Made by a program: the position numbers and the translations under genes. 64,000 bases of DNA, taken from the NCBI GenBank assembly GCA_023213315.1, contig JAKCPI010005554.1, positions 124,001-188,000 on the forward strand, in the 5' to 3' direction. The notes under the pieces were generated by a model. The model worked only from the letters and a program-made list of their open reading frames with translations. It made no database searches and was not told where the DNA came from. The DNA is from Euborellia annulipes (lineage: Eukaryota; Arthropoda; Insecta; Dermaptera; Anisolabididae). How positions within the stretch are numbered: position 1 is the first letter of the stretch; the number at the start of each line of letters is the position of its first letter. Shown here piece by piece: positions 44,455-53,815 of this stretch.

Positions 44455-44600
44455 CTTCATTTCGACATTAACACATCATCATCAGAGCTATGACAGGCTA
44501 ACTCAAAAAAATTTCTTGCCTGAGAAGGGATGCAAACCCTTGACCTTTGGTATCAGAATCTAAAGCCCTATCTCTGAACCATAGGTCAAGGGCCTTGGAA
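44455..44600 (-). mobile_element. tRNA-like SINE head followed by a hammerhead-like motif
   Basis: In minus-strand order: A box TATGGTTCAGAGATAGGGC, B box AAGGGTTTGCATCCCTT (both near 44525-44590), then at 44490-44455 TAGCT, CTGATGA, a short stem region, GAAATGA, AGCTA, and finally an A-rich tail. TAGCT/AGCTA is a perfect 5-bp stem I around the CTGATGA...GAAA core. Stem III is degenerate. A pol III promoter, ribozyme-like core and A-tail together would suit a SINE with self-cleaving potential. Confidence 0.5.
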
Positions 44601-44628
44601 AAATATTTCAATTTAATAAAAATTAATA

Positions 44629-45312
44629 CTCATTTTTTAATTTCGAAGTTGTAATAGCACGGAAAAATTGCGAATTATATAGACAAAAAAAGAAAAAAGA
44701 AATCGTTAAAATCGGTTGACATCTTCCGGTGGCGCATAGGCCCTAAAGTTTGACAAAAATATTAAAAAACTTCATTTTTGAGATTATTTTTTTAATTTCT
44801 GAATTAGATGTTTAATTAATTAATAATTAATTATATAATAATAATTAATTATATAGTATAGTAATTATATATTAATGTTATAGATTGTAACGTATTCAAA
44901 AAGAAGCTAAAAAGATTGTGTTTTAATTTGGTTTAGATCATTTGATATCTTCCGGTCGCGCATAAACCCCAAAATTTGCCAAAATCATAAAAAATTACAT
45001 TTTTATGAATTTTTTTTATATCTTTAATATACTTTTTTTAAGTAATAGTCACAGTATTTTTATTTTTGAACATAAGAGCATTGTGTTTTACTATGGGGTG
45101 AATTCAAAAATTAAAAAATTGAAGTGTTCTCATATTTTGTCAAACTTTAGGGCCTATGCGCGACTAGAAGATGTCAACCGATTTTTATAATTTTTTACTT
45201 TCTCTTAACTTATATATGAAATATATAGAGAGAGAAAGTATTGTTTTTCTTTCTTTAGACTATATAATTCGCAACTTTCCGCGCTATTACAACTTCCAAA
45301 TAAAAAAATGAG
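44629..45312. mobile_element. MITE with ~115-bp inverted ends and a third internal end copy
   Basis: The left arm (44629-44757) carries AAGTTGTAATAGCACGGAAA, GCGAATTATATAGAC and CGGTTGACATCTTCCGG. The right arm (about 45125-45312) carries their inverse complements. The phrase TTTGATATCTTCCGGTCGCG repeats the end in direct orientation at 44939-44990. The right arm holds an inserted ACTTTCTCT mini-palindrome (45197-45242). The 61-aa frame at 45005-45190 is incidental. Class unassigned. Confidence 0.7.
45197..45242. repeat. Solo ACTTTCTCTTA...AGAGAGAAAGT palindrome
   Basis: An intact short hairpin: ACTTTCTCTTAACTTATATA, then GAAATATATAGAGAG and AGAAAGTA. It is identical in design to the left end of family A but stands alone, interrupting one arm of the MITE at 44629-45312. 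Confidence 0.7.
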
Positions 45313-45589
45313 TTTTTTCGGCCCACCCTAAAAGTCATATCAATGTACACCAGCAAATTTCCCATTCCAAATTTTTTCCGAGATCAATATTTATAAATAA
45401 ATGATTATTATTAAAATCTTGTTTATATCAAACGTAGAATATAAAATATTTATTTTTTGACACTTCAACGAAAATGAAATAAATTTTTTAAAGTTAAAGA
45501 AAACGAAAAAGAACATAAAAAATTATATAAAATCCCAAACCTCTTTGAAATGATATTTATAACACATCTTAAACTAAAAAAGGTTTACG

Positions 45590-45835
45590 TAATCTGAATA
45601 CTCGTAACTCCACTTTGCTCTATTCTCTATATACGTCAGTAAATCCCATGAATAGGTCCGTCCATAGGTGCCGGAGATAATCAGTTCCTTAGGAAAATGA
45701 GATCCCTGCCTGAATTAATGATGGCCTAAAACCAACTTAGGAAAATTCTCTACATATTGAAAAAAAAACTAGTAATTTGGGAGTCCATGCGTTACAAACA
45801 GACAGACCTACGGAGTGTCTTTTATATAAAGAAGT
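45590..45835 (+). mobile_element. Retroposon or Helitron tail (CGTTACAAACAGACAGAC)
   Basis: GGAAAATTCTCTACATATTG, then GTCCATGCGTTACAAACAGA and GTCTTTTATATAAAGA. The same order recurs at 59930-60370 (TCTCTACTCATGAAAAA, CTACGCGTTACAAACAGAC, TTGTCTTTTATATAATAG). It is probably a LINE 3' end or Helitron-like repeat; the coding part is absent. Confidence 0.5.
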
Positions 45836-46595
45836 GAAGAGAAGAGAGAGAAGTTAACGACAGTCAATAGAAAGAGACAAATGAATTAAATTTGAGTTGA
45901 GAGTTTTGACCGTGTATTACTGTCTTTATCAGAGATCTGTTAAACAAGATAGAAGAGATTCACTATATATATCAATATTATTTTTATTTATCCGGGTTGT
46001 ATTTGCTCTGGTGTGAACACAAACACAAACACACTCAGCTGGTTGGGGGAGAAAAAGGGGAATGCTTTGCCAGGGGCGCTAGAGATCCCCTCCCCTCCCC
46101 TTCCCTCTTTCGCCTTGTAGTTTAGTAGAATTTCTTAAAAGTTCCAATACTTTCTTTTGAATAAAAATAAACAGTTCCTCAGTCGTGAGGTGCGGGGTCG
46201 GAATTGAAAAGTGATGAAAAAGAGTAAATGAGGAAAGAAAGATTTTCAAGGTATAGTCTTAGCTTGGGCAACTTGTGGTTGTTATTCGCATACTTACTCC
46301 AGAAACTACGAGGGAATAAAAAATTTCAATTTATTTTTTACATATTGTAATATTTAGTAATAATATTTTAATAGACAGAATAATATATTCATTTCTCATT
46401 CTTGTAAAAAAAAAAAGATTTTATAGCTCGAATTCTATACCTATAAAGAGAAAGTCTTTTAATAATACAAAATTATAAATTTTTTTAATATGTCGAAAGA
46501 TATAGAATATCAGATAGTAGGTCCTATAGAAAGCTAAAAAATTAAAAAATAATCTTAATTAAAAAAAAATTCCATTAGCAGGCTCTCTTTCACTC
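45836..46595. other. Spacer, possible diverged GC-repeat copy
   Basis: 46190-46330 (GTGCGGGGTCGGAATTG, TAGCTTGGGCAACTTGTGGT, CATACTTACTCCAGAAACTA) is a diverged echo of the repeat at 14665. Otherwise AT-rich with a pyrimidine patch at 46085. No gene. Confidence 0.35.
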
Positions 46596-46738
46596 CTAAA
46601 AAAATTTATATTTAATGTTACTTGCACAATTGACAAGAAAAATTATATATAATCCAATGTAATTGTTAATTTATTGTTGATTTTCTCAAAACTCGATGTT
46701 TGGTCTTTGACACACCATTGCATAACAGGGTCCATATA
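46596..46738 (-). mobile_element. Tc1/mariner-type MITE (TATGGACCCTG), half copy
   Basis: CCTAAAAAAATTTATATTTA, ACTTGCACAATTGACAAG and ACACCATTGCATAACAGGGT match one half of the element at 12039, ending at CCATATAG. The other half is absent. A TTTA microsatellite (46749-46779) follows. Confidence 0.75.
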
Positions 46739-46748
46739 GAAAGAAATA

Positions 46749-46779
<31 letters not shown>

Positions 46780-46805
46780 ACAAATATAAATGTTCTGGGA
46801 CATTG

Positions 46806-47724
46806 TAATAATTGGATTCATGTTAAAATTCTGAGTTTTGAGGTTCCTGACTCCAAAAAATAGTCTGTCTGTCTATCTTTAATTAAAATATCTCAAGAGT
46901 GAAAAGAACCAGGAGGTTGAAATTCAATATTTAAGTTAAGTACCCCACTGGCATATAACATGAAAATTTTGAACGAAATCGGCTAAAAAGTACTAGTACT
47001 TTATTGATATAATTTTTCAGATTTTTCTGATTTTCGCAAAATTGGCTCTAACGATTTTGTTTAAAATTCATAAATCAATTATTTTTTATATTCTCTTTAA
47101 GGGGTCGTCCACATAATTTTGATGATTTTCTAGTCACCCATGTCACAGTTAGCCACATACAATTAAACCCCCTACAAATATTATTTCACATCATAGAACT
47201 ACCCCCCCCCCCCCCCACAAAATAAAATTTCTTATACAAAATTCATATCATTTTTTTTTAGTAAATTTTCCCTCGTGACTCAAATAAATACTCCATTTTT
47301 CCCTGTTGTGAAATTCATTCTCAACCTATTTTTTTTTTTTTTTTTTTTTTTTAATTTTATAAATTCAACTTTTAATTGTTATGTCACACTTAGAGAAACC
47401 TCCGGGTCCCCCATGTCACAATTAGTAACGCTTTGTCCAGACCCCTCCCCTCCCCTAACGAGTTACGTAATATGTGAACGACCCCTAAAATGTATATTCT
47501 CATTTCTCTCTTGAAATTGTTTTTCCTGTTGTACTTCAAAGGAAAGATAGGAGAAATGGTGATATCTTTTTCGTCTAGAATTCTAATGCACAGCCGGAAA
47601 TGTGTCGACATAAAAAAATCTAAACTTCGATATAAAAAATCTGGTGTGACAAACACAGAACACAACTTACAATTACAGAAGGTGAGAGAAAGTTGTATGC
47701 TGTGCGGCCAGTCACGCCAGATTT
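46806..47724 (+). repeat. Family A repeat, copy j, interrupted by a PIF-type MITE
   Basis: GGATTCATGTTAAAATTCTG, ATCTCAAGAGTGAAAAGAAC, GTACTAGTACTTTATTGATA and AACGATTTTGTTTAAAATTC, then after the MITE AATGTATATTCTCATTT and the right end GAGAAAGTTGTATGCTGTGC. The open frames of 79-91 aa here cross the MITE borders and are not genes. Confidence 0.85.
47101..47485. mobile_element. PIF/Harbinger-type MITE (GGGGTCGTYCACATA ends), 385 bp
   Basis: The left GGGGTCGTCCACATAATTTT and right ACGTAATATGTGAACGACCCC-type ends are inverse complements, flanked by TAA (47098-47100 and 47486-47488). Subterminal CCCATGTCACAGTTAG and CCCATGTCACAATTAG occur near both ends in direct orientation. C15 and T24 runs lie inside. 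Joining the flanks restores the family A sequence CTCTTTAAAATG. Confidence 0.85.
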
Positions 47725-48178
47725 CCCCTATGTAGAAATAATTATATCTTGTTTTGTTGTCATTTTCTGAAAGATTTTTGAACGTTTTCCTCTCACAAGA
47801 GAGAAATTTAAAGATTTGGATCTATAGGGATTTGGTTACCATTTCACACTGAGTTAATTCATTAAATATTTAATTATTTCTAAAGCTGATTAAATAAAAA
47901 AAAAAAAAAAAAATACTAATAATAAAATAATAGTATAAAAAACATTTATTAGTTGAAAATAAAATCTTTTTAATTAATTAGCGATTTTCTTAATGACTCC
48001 CCTTCTTAGATTTTAAAATCCATCCTCGTTTATAAAATATGAAAAAAATCTCACAGGCCTTTATCATTTACGTTTTTTTTTTTGTTTTTAATTAATTAAT
48101 TTGTTCATTTTAAAGAGTTTATTTTAAGGTAAATAGACTCCGATTATATTAAGTATATTTTAACGGTAATAATCAAAA
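47725..48178. other. AT-rich spacer, no gene
   Basis: AT-rich with an A19-type run near 47898. Nothing recognised. Confidence 0.5.
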
Positions 48179-48704
48179 TATGGTGTGACTGGTCACACTG
48201 CAAGAATTTTGTGTCGACACATTTAATACCCGGAAGCTCATTAGAATAAACAGAAAAATATTTATATTTTGTTATCATGACAAACAACTATTTATACTAT
48301 TTTTCAATTTTTAGGGCAAAATGAGAATATTCATTTCAAAAAGCATCTAAAAAATAAATGATTTATGAATTTTAATCAACATCGTTAAAGAGAATTTTGA
48401 GAAAATTAAAAAAAAACTAAAAAAGTACATCAGTAAAGTATCTACTAGTATTCTTTGGCCGATTTTGTTCAAAAGCTTCTTATTACTTGCCAGTGGGGTA
48501 CCTAACTCAAATATAAAATTTCAACATTGTAGATAATTTATTTCATACATTATTTTGACCACAGACAAACCATTTTGAGGAACCCCCCTTTTTTGAATTC
48601 ACGGAACCTTGGAACGTGCATCCCCATAAAAATCTCGATATCGAATTTTTGGCATGAATCTAATACTTTCTTCCTATATTTATTGGCATATAGTCAGAGA
48701 AAGT
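48179..48704 (-). repeat. Family A repeat, copy k (both ends)
   Basis: Plus-strand order: TGGTGTGACTGGTCACACTG, GTGTCGACACATTTAATACC, GCAAAATGAGAATATTCATT, GTACATCAGTAAAGTATCTA, ATCTCGATATCGAATTTTTG, ending TAGTCAGAGAAAGT. The block normally carrying AAGTGTGCTTCAAACAATT is deleted. Confidence 0.85.
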
Positions 48705-48779
48705 AAATATTGTCTCTTTAAAGAAAATAAAGATTATAAATATAAGATTTATAAAAAAAAAAAAAAAAAAAAAAACCTT

Positions 48780-49103
48780 TTAAGGAAATGACCCGGAGAA
48801 TAAAAACCAGAATTCGAATGACTCCTCAAATCATATTTAATTCATTCAGGCATCAGTACAAAAAAATTAGAAAATGATTTGGAGGGCTCGTGTCAAGCAA
48901 TGTGTAGAAATTATTTTTTTAAATTATTATAAAAATGATAAATAATTTTTAAAAATTATTTCTTACACATAGCTTGACACGGGCCCTCCACCAAATTATT
49001 TTTTTGTACTGATAGCGTGATGTCGGTCGAAATATCTAAGAATCAAAACTGATGTGAGCTGAGTCCATCGAATGCTGGTTTTTATTCTCTGGTCTTTTCC
49101 TTA
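48780..49103. mobile_element. Foldback element with hammerhead-like remnant
   Basis: Nested inverted arms: AAGGAAATGACCCGGAGAAT with TTCTCTGGTCTTTTCCTTA outside, and GGAGGGCTCGTGTCAAGCAA with GCTTGACACGGGCCCTCC inside. On plus at 49006-49045 TACTGATAGCGTGATGTCGG and TCGAAATATC resemble a decayed CTGATGA...GAAA core. There is no coding sequence. It is probably another ORF-less Penelope-like foldback. Confidence 0.5.
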
Positions 49104-49794
49104 TGTATGTGATCCAGCGACAAGTTACAATCGAAATCAAAAAAATTTCATGCTTAAAATATATATTTTCTCCTTTTTAAGTAAACAAGTTTTCTTAGTA
49201 TATGAATATCCTCTTAAAATTATAAGACAGTTTATTATAAGTAAATAAATAAAATTTCAAAAAAAGCTCATATTTGTGGCACTTGGCATAAACTTCTCGA
49301 GGGAATTCAACCCCTATTTCTCTTGAGATAGAAATTATTTGAAGGATAAATTTATTAACTTGCTTCTTATTTCACATAAAAATATAACATATCTGTCAAT
49401 TTAAAAATTAATGATTAATGCAAATGAATTTATTCTCAAATTTGTATCAATTAGAAGCTTCTTTTGTGGCTAAAATTAAAGAGAATTCAGATTATATCAA
49501 GAATTTAGTTGTAATTGTCATTAAAGTAAAACTGAGGGAAAAGCAAATAAAATAACCCTCGGAAGGGTTGCAAGTTGAGCGAAGAACTTGCGATCTTTTT
49601 GAGAAACTGAAAACAGAATAAAAAAAATCATTTAAGATACTCCAACTGCGCCATCTTAAATTGATTTTAGATAATAAATGACATCCTTATATAGACCTAT
49701 CAAATTATTTTTGTTAAAGTTACCAAAGTTTTTCAAAAAAATATTATAGTTAGATGTATTTATTAAATAAAACTTCTATAGTTTGTGGATAGGC
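49104..49794. other. AT-rich spacer, no gene
   Basis: No repeat ends or coding potential recognised. Confidence 0.45.
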
Positions 49795-50100
49795 CAGAGG
49801 TTTCCAACTCAATTTTACCCGTGGACCACTTTAAAAATTCTTAAAATATTAGGAAAGTATATTTTCAGAGTTTCGGGGGGGGAGGGGGGGCATTTTCGAA
49901 AAAATTATCATCACACGACTCACGGCTGCTCATAGATTCCAAATCCGTCGAGTTGATTATTTTGATTTAAAAAAAAAAACAAAATTGCGCTCTACCTCAA
50001 CAAGTTTTTCTTCAATATCTCCGCAAGCAAATGAGCTATCGCAACGATTATGGACTCAAACTTAACAGGACATTTTGCTCTTTTGGTACACCATACTACT
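49795..50100. mobile_element. Possible hAT-like element (CAGAGGTTTCCAACTC end)
   Basis: The left end CAGAGGTTTCCAACTCAATT with CCCGTGGACCACTTT and an internal G-run resembles short hAT elements. TTTTGGTACACCATACTA near 50080 may be the right side. No duplication is recovered. Confidence 0.35.
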
Positions 50101-50254
50101 AAATAAAATGATCATAGGACAAGGGGAAAAATGCTCAGGCAAGGCGGTTTAATATTAATTTTTATAAATTTACAATTTTTTTTTTAATTACACCAGCCTC
50201 GCGGATCCCCTAGTATAGGCTAATAAAAAAGATTATGAATTTATTTAGTTTTAC

Positions 50255-50375
50255 TTCTTCTTCTTCTTCTTTCCTAGCCCTTTATTTCTTTATTCTGTAT
50301 TTCGTAGTCCGTATAATAAAAGTAAAACGTGACAGTGAGAAGCCGGCCCGTCGCATGGCTTTACACCTGAATTTT
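50255..50375 (+). repeat. CTTCTTCTTCTT-family repeat, copy 3 (5' part)
   Basis: CTTCTTCTTCTTCTTTCCTA plus GAAGCCGGCCCGTCGCATGG match the first third of the repeat at 14665. The downstream GC-rich body is missing. Confidence 0.6.
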
Positions 50376-50739
50376 GCTAACTCATTAATAAATTTTTTTT
50401 AAGGTCGTCATGTTAAAATTCGTTGATTGTTCTTAGTTTCTGCTCATTTGGCTCTAAATCGAGATTTGTAAGCAATTATTACAATATCTCGTTTATTGTT
50501 TAGGTATATGAAGGTCAAAAATTAAATCACGATTTAAATACCAGGAATGTACCGAAAAATAATTTCGTGAGGGGGAAGATGGAAAGGGAGGGGGGAGCAA
50601 CTCAATATCCGGAACCAATTTTTCGCATGAAAAGACTAAAAAACGGAAGTCATGTTGTAAAAGTCAAAATCAACTGACACCAGCGCGTTTTGGAGGAATA
50701 ATTAGAAAACGCTAATATTTAACTATGGGTTTAATAAAT

Positions 50740-51160
50740 TATTATGTTATATATACGGATTGAGAAGAAAATAGTTCACTTGAGTCGGAGAAAGTGCACA
50801 GTACTTGAAAACGACTGTGGATTAAGCAGTCGAAAAGTAGTAAAGTAGGCTTATTTATATTTTTAATAAATAATTAATACAAATTAGTATAAGGGTATTT
50901 TATGGCTGGTAGAATTTGTATCAGGAATGAAAGTTAGAAGAAAACGCAGCCAAAATTTTTTCTTTAAAAATATATTTTAACAGCTGACGTTTCGGCTTTG
51001 GTCAAAGCCATCTTCGGAGCTGTTATTGGTCATTATGTATAACAGCTCCGAGGATGGCTTTGACCAAAGCCGAAACGTCAGCTGTTAAACTTCCATTCCT
51101 GATATTAATACAAATGTGGTCTATAATTAAAAACTCCATAATAATAAGAAAATATTATTT
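50740..51160. mobile_element. Foldback element (GACCACATTTGTATTAAT family), copy 3, interrupted
   Basis: The left part has CTTGAAAACGACTGTGG with AAGCAGTCGAAAAG and ATTTTTAATAAATAATTAAT. The right end has TGTGGTCTATAATTAAAAAC and CTCCATAATAATAAG. A 219-bp element (50885-51103) separates them. Joined, they match the element at 9850-10062. Confidence 0.6.
50885..51103. mobile_element. 219-bp ORF-less element with two head-to-head hammerhead-like motifs
   Basis: Bounded by a 12-bp direct repeat ATTAATACAAAT (50873-50884 and 51104-51115). Plus motif 51041-51086: AACAGCT, core CCGAGGA, stem GGCTTT/AAAGCC with a 4-base loop, GAAACGTC, AGCTGTT; stem I is a perfect 7 bp. Minus motif 50979-51024 has the same layout with core CCGAAGA. 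Both carry C where the canonical hammerhead has U4, so activity is uncertain. Short inverted ATCAGGAATG/CATTCCTGAT flanks lie outside the pair. There is no protein. Confidence 0.7.
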
Positions 51161-51714
51161 TACACTGTGACTTTTACACAAGTGACTGTATCAATTGTAA
51201 TAAAAATTATATATATATATTCGCAATTTGCCTCTTTTTTCTCTATTATTTTGGAATATTTAAAATATTAAGATTTAAAACAAACAAGTGGTCAAGCAAC
51301 ATTACCAAAGATTTGGCAAGATTCTTCCTTTTCAAAAGTTGTTTTTGTTTATCTTTTTTTTATTGATACTCTTTTTGCTATTTAGAGTTTTTAATGTTAT
51401 ACTCTATATGAAAATAAGAACTGATGACTTCCGGTGGGCGTTCTTACGGAAGACACCTATCCTGATTTTCAGCACTGCTTGGCTTTGCTTAACAATTTAG
51501 ATTGTGTTGTATGTCTGCTGTTCTTTCTTCTAACCAGGCCCGCCGGCTTGTTTAACATCTCAGGGCAAATATTTGGCCAAAGTGTCCTTTTTTTTTAGTT
51601 GCTGCTTCTCACTTGAAAAAAGTTAAATGTATTTTATTTTGATTTATTGAATATATTTAAATTAGAATTACAATATATAAGTATTTGAATATTTAATACA
51701 AGATTGCTCTTGAC
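51161..51714. other. AT-rich spacer, weak 70-aa frame, no supported gene
   Basis: The frame at 51288-51500 has a Phe/Leu/Ile-rich stretch that could mimic a membrane segment (FLFIFFLLILFLLFRVF) but no family match; in AT-rich DNA this occurs by chance. A moderate-GC patch follows at 51530-51570. Confidence 0.3.
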
Positions 51715-51885
51715 CCTTGGATCAGAGAGTAGACATTAGCTTCTCGTGCCTTGGGTTCCGGGTTCGCTTCCCGTCCCAAGCGAGAAAAATTTGTTTCATT
51801 TGAATTGGCTATCAATTATTTGAAATGGGGGCTAAATGGCCTTAGATGCCGAAAAAGACCTTGAATAAATTAAAAAAAAAAAAAA
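51715..51885 (+). mobile_element. tRNA-derived SINE with shared tail (near complete)
   Basis: A box TGGATCAGAGAGTAGAC, B box GGGTTCGCTTCCC, then CAAGCGAGAA and CATTTGAATTGGCTATC, followed by the tail GGCCTTAGATGCCGAAAAAG, ACCTTGAATAAATT and a poly(A) run. It is the best SINE in the window for structure. The same head is at 5535 (minus), and the tail is seen alone at several other sites. Confidence 0.8.
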
Positions 51886-52259
51886 ATCAAAACTTTGGAG
51901 ATTTTGGTTTTCAATTCCAGCAGCACATCAGGCTACTCACTACTTTTATATTTTATTACGGGGTATCTAGAGTAAGGAAGTATTGTAATGATAGCCTACC
52001 AAACTTGACCTGAAGACAGATGAACAGGAACTAAGAACAATCAACTATTTTTTGATGTCGATATAATTGAATTGTAAAATCTAAGATTAATTTTTGAAAT
52101 TTTAATAAATATATATATATGAAAATGAATTTAAAAGAGAGCTAGAGATTTCTTATAAAAGACCAAAACCAAACAAAGGAACTCCAAAACATTTATAAAT
52201 TATTTATTTCGAAATAATTTTAGTTTAGTAATAAAAAGTAAAATGTTCCATTGGTACAG

Positions 52260-52760
52260 TAGCGAGTTGACACTAGCAGAGGCGAGGGGCTAGTTAATTT
52301 GATTGGCGGATAGTCTTGGAGTATGCAATGCAGATTTTTTTAAGCAGATGTCTTATATGAATGTAAGGTGAGGGGAAATGGAATGGATTTTTAGGCGGTG
52401 GGCGAAAGTCCCACCCCCAAATGGGGGCGTCGCCTCTCGCGGGGCGCAAGAAGCGCGGCGGCGGCGGCGGCAACCGGGGGGCGGCAAAACCCGAGGGGAG
52501 ACAGAAACATTCAAAGCCTATATTAAGCGTTTTCTTTAAATGGAAAAGATTAACGAAAGCGAGTTGCTTGCCTGGTGAAATAAGATCAATACACCCAGGA
52601 TCGCATGTTGCCGTCGGTGGGGAATAAAACAATCCTCGAGCACTCAGCCCAGATGCAAGCAAGCCTTTGTCCGCCCTTTTGCCCAATGCAAACCGCCCAA
52701 GACACTCATTAAATCGCGCGGCTCCGTCTTATTGATCCCCTTCAATTAAAGATTGCCATC
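52260..52760. other. CpG-rich island with a 130-aa frame (candidate exon or promoter)
   Basis: A sharp compositional island: GCGGCGGCGGCGGC and GGGGCGTCGCCTCTCG at 52420-52480, and complex non-repeat sequence to 52740. The longest open frame of the window (52294-52686, minus, 130 aa) lies here, with a PPPPPRFLRP proline run encoded by the GCC/CGG repeat. No domain or signal peptide is evident. It could be a 5' UTR or first exon of an unseen gene, or conserved regulatory DNA. Confidence 0.35.
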
Positions 52761-53183
52761 CATCTCTCGCTCTGTCCCCGATTCGCCTCTCGCTTCATTT
52801 TTTTTTTCTCTTTCTATTTTTTTATTAAACATGCTAAGTTTCAGTCATCTATTAAAATTTATTTTCTTTCTTATCATTTACTCTACATAATTTAAATACA
52901 TTAGTTAAAGTAGTGGTCATATAATATTATCTAAGGGTATAGCTAACAATTTATAACGTCTTTGGAACGAGTTGAGGGGAAGGCGCATAAGAGACTTTAC
53001 TCAGGGTGACAATTTATTAATAAAACAGCGACATACAATTTGAAAAAATACTTCACGGTGTTTTACAATCAATTTGAAAACCTCAACATGTTTAATAAGT
53101 ATCCCTTCTTAGATAAAAAATTTTGGTGTTATTGAAATGCACTAGGAATGTTTCAACATTCACTTATGGGGTTTGGAAATTCG

Positions 53184-53316
53184 TGTTTGCTTTCTGGAAG
53201 CTAGGCAACCCAAATAAACACTCTAATTAGATTAATTACTCTAGAAGAGCTCTGAAGCAATTAACCGAAAAGAGATTAGTGAGATGGTCAGTTGGGTTGT
53301 CGAGCTTCCAGCAAAC
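53184..53316. mobile_element. Small MITE (TGTTTGCTTTCTGGAAGC ends), 133 bp
   Basis: The left TTTGCTTTCTGGAAGCTAGG with CAACCCAA is mirrored by TTGGGTTGTCGAGCTTCCAG and CAAACA. A solo end of the same family lies at 15150-15185. The target duplication is unclear. Confidence 0.65.
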
Positions 53317-53572
53317 AAATCACAACTCTTTATATAGGGGAGTTTAATTTTATCTGGTAAATATAATAATTGATAAAAAAAAATTCCCATTAGGAAGAGA
53401 GAGGGATGATTCAAGGTTTTGTAAAAAAAATAACCAAGGAAAGGAAAATCACAAAAAGTCGCCACAGAAATTTAAATAAATAACAATAGCGTTAACATTT
53501 AGAACCAGAGCGAATAATTCATGGATACCTTAATATACGAATTGGTTTGTATTTTTTTTTTTTTATTGGAAT

Positions 53573-53807
53573 CATAGGCGTAGCCAGGGGGGTTTGGGGG
53601 TTCAAACCCCCCCCCATGGGACCCAGGCCATGACTAGATATTTAATACAAATTATATTTCACTTAGGGTAAGAGAAAGTAAAATATAATAATTTACTCTA
53701 GCTAAAAAAACAAACCAAAATGATTTATAAATACCCTAAAATAATCTTAAATTTTTGAAAAAATTTCTTGATCCCCCCCCCATCAAAAATTTCTAGCTAC
53801 GCCAATG
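53573..53807. mobile_element. hAT-type MITE (CATAGGCGTAGCCAGG), 235 bp
   Basis: A perfect 8-bp duplication ATTGGAAT (53565-53572 and 53808-53815) flanks ends CATAGGCGTAGCCAGG and CTAGCTACGCCAATG. Long G and C runs are subterminal. Inside, GGGTAAGAGAAAGTAAA (53666) is half of the ACTTTCTCT mini-palindrome. Its close relative is 62457-63314. Confidence 0.93.
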
Positions 53808-53815
53808 ATTGGAAT

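Noticed and set aside
1719..48704. CRISPR array from the repeated 'AAGAACGAAAAGAGC' blocks
   Set aside because: Repeats are hundreds of bases long, dispersed, on both strands, with no regular spacers.
51288..51500. Small membrane protein (70 aa)
   Set aside because: Phe/Leu-rich stretch arises from T-rich DNA. No start context, family or conservation evidence.
52294..52686. 130-aa minus-strand open frame as a protein-coding gene
   Set aside because: Longest frame here, but no domain, low-complexity proline run from a trinucleotide repeat, and no splice or promoter evidence. Kept only as part of a candidate island.
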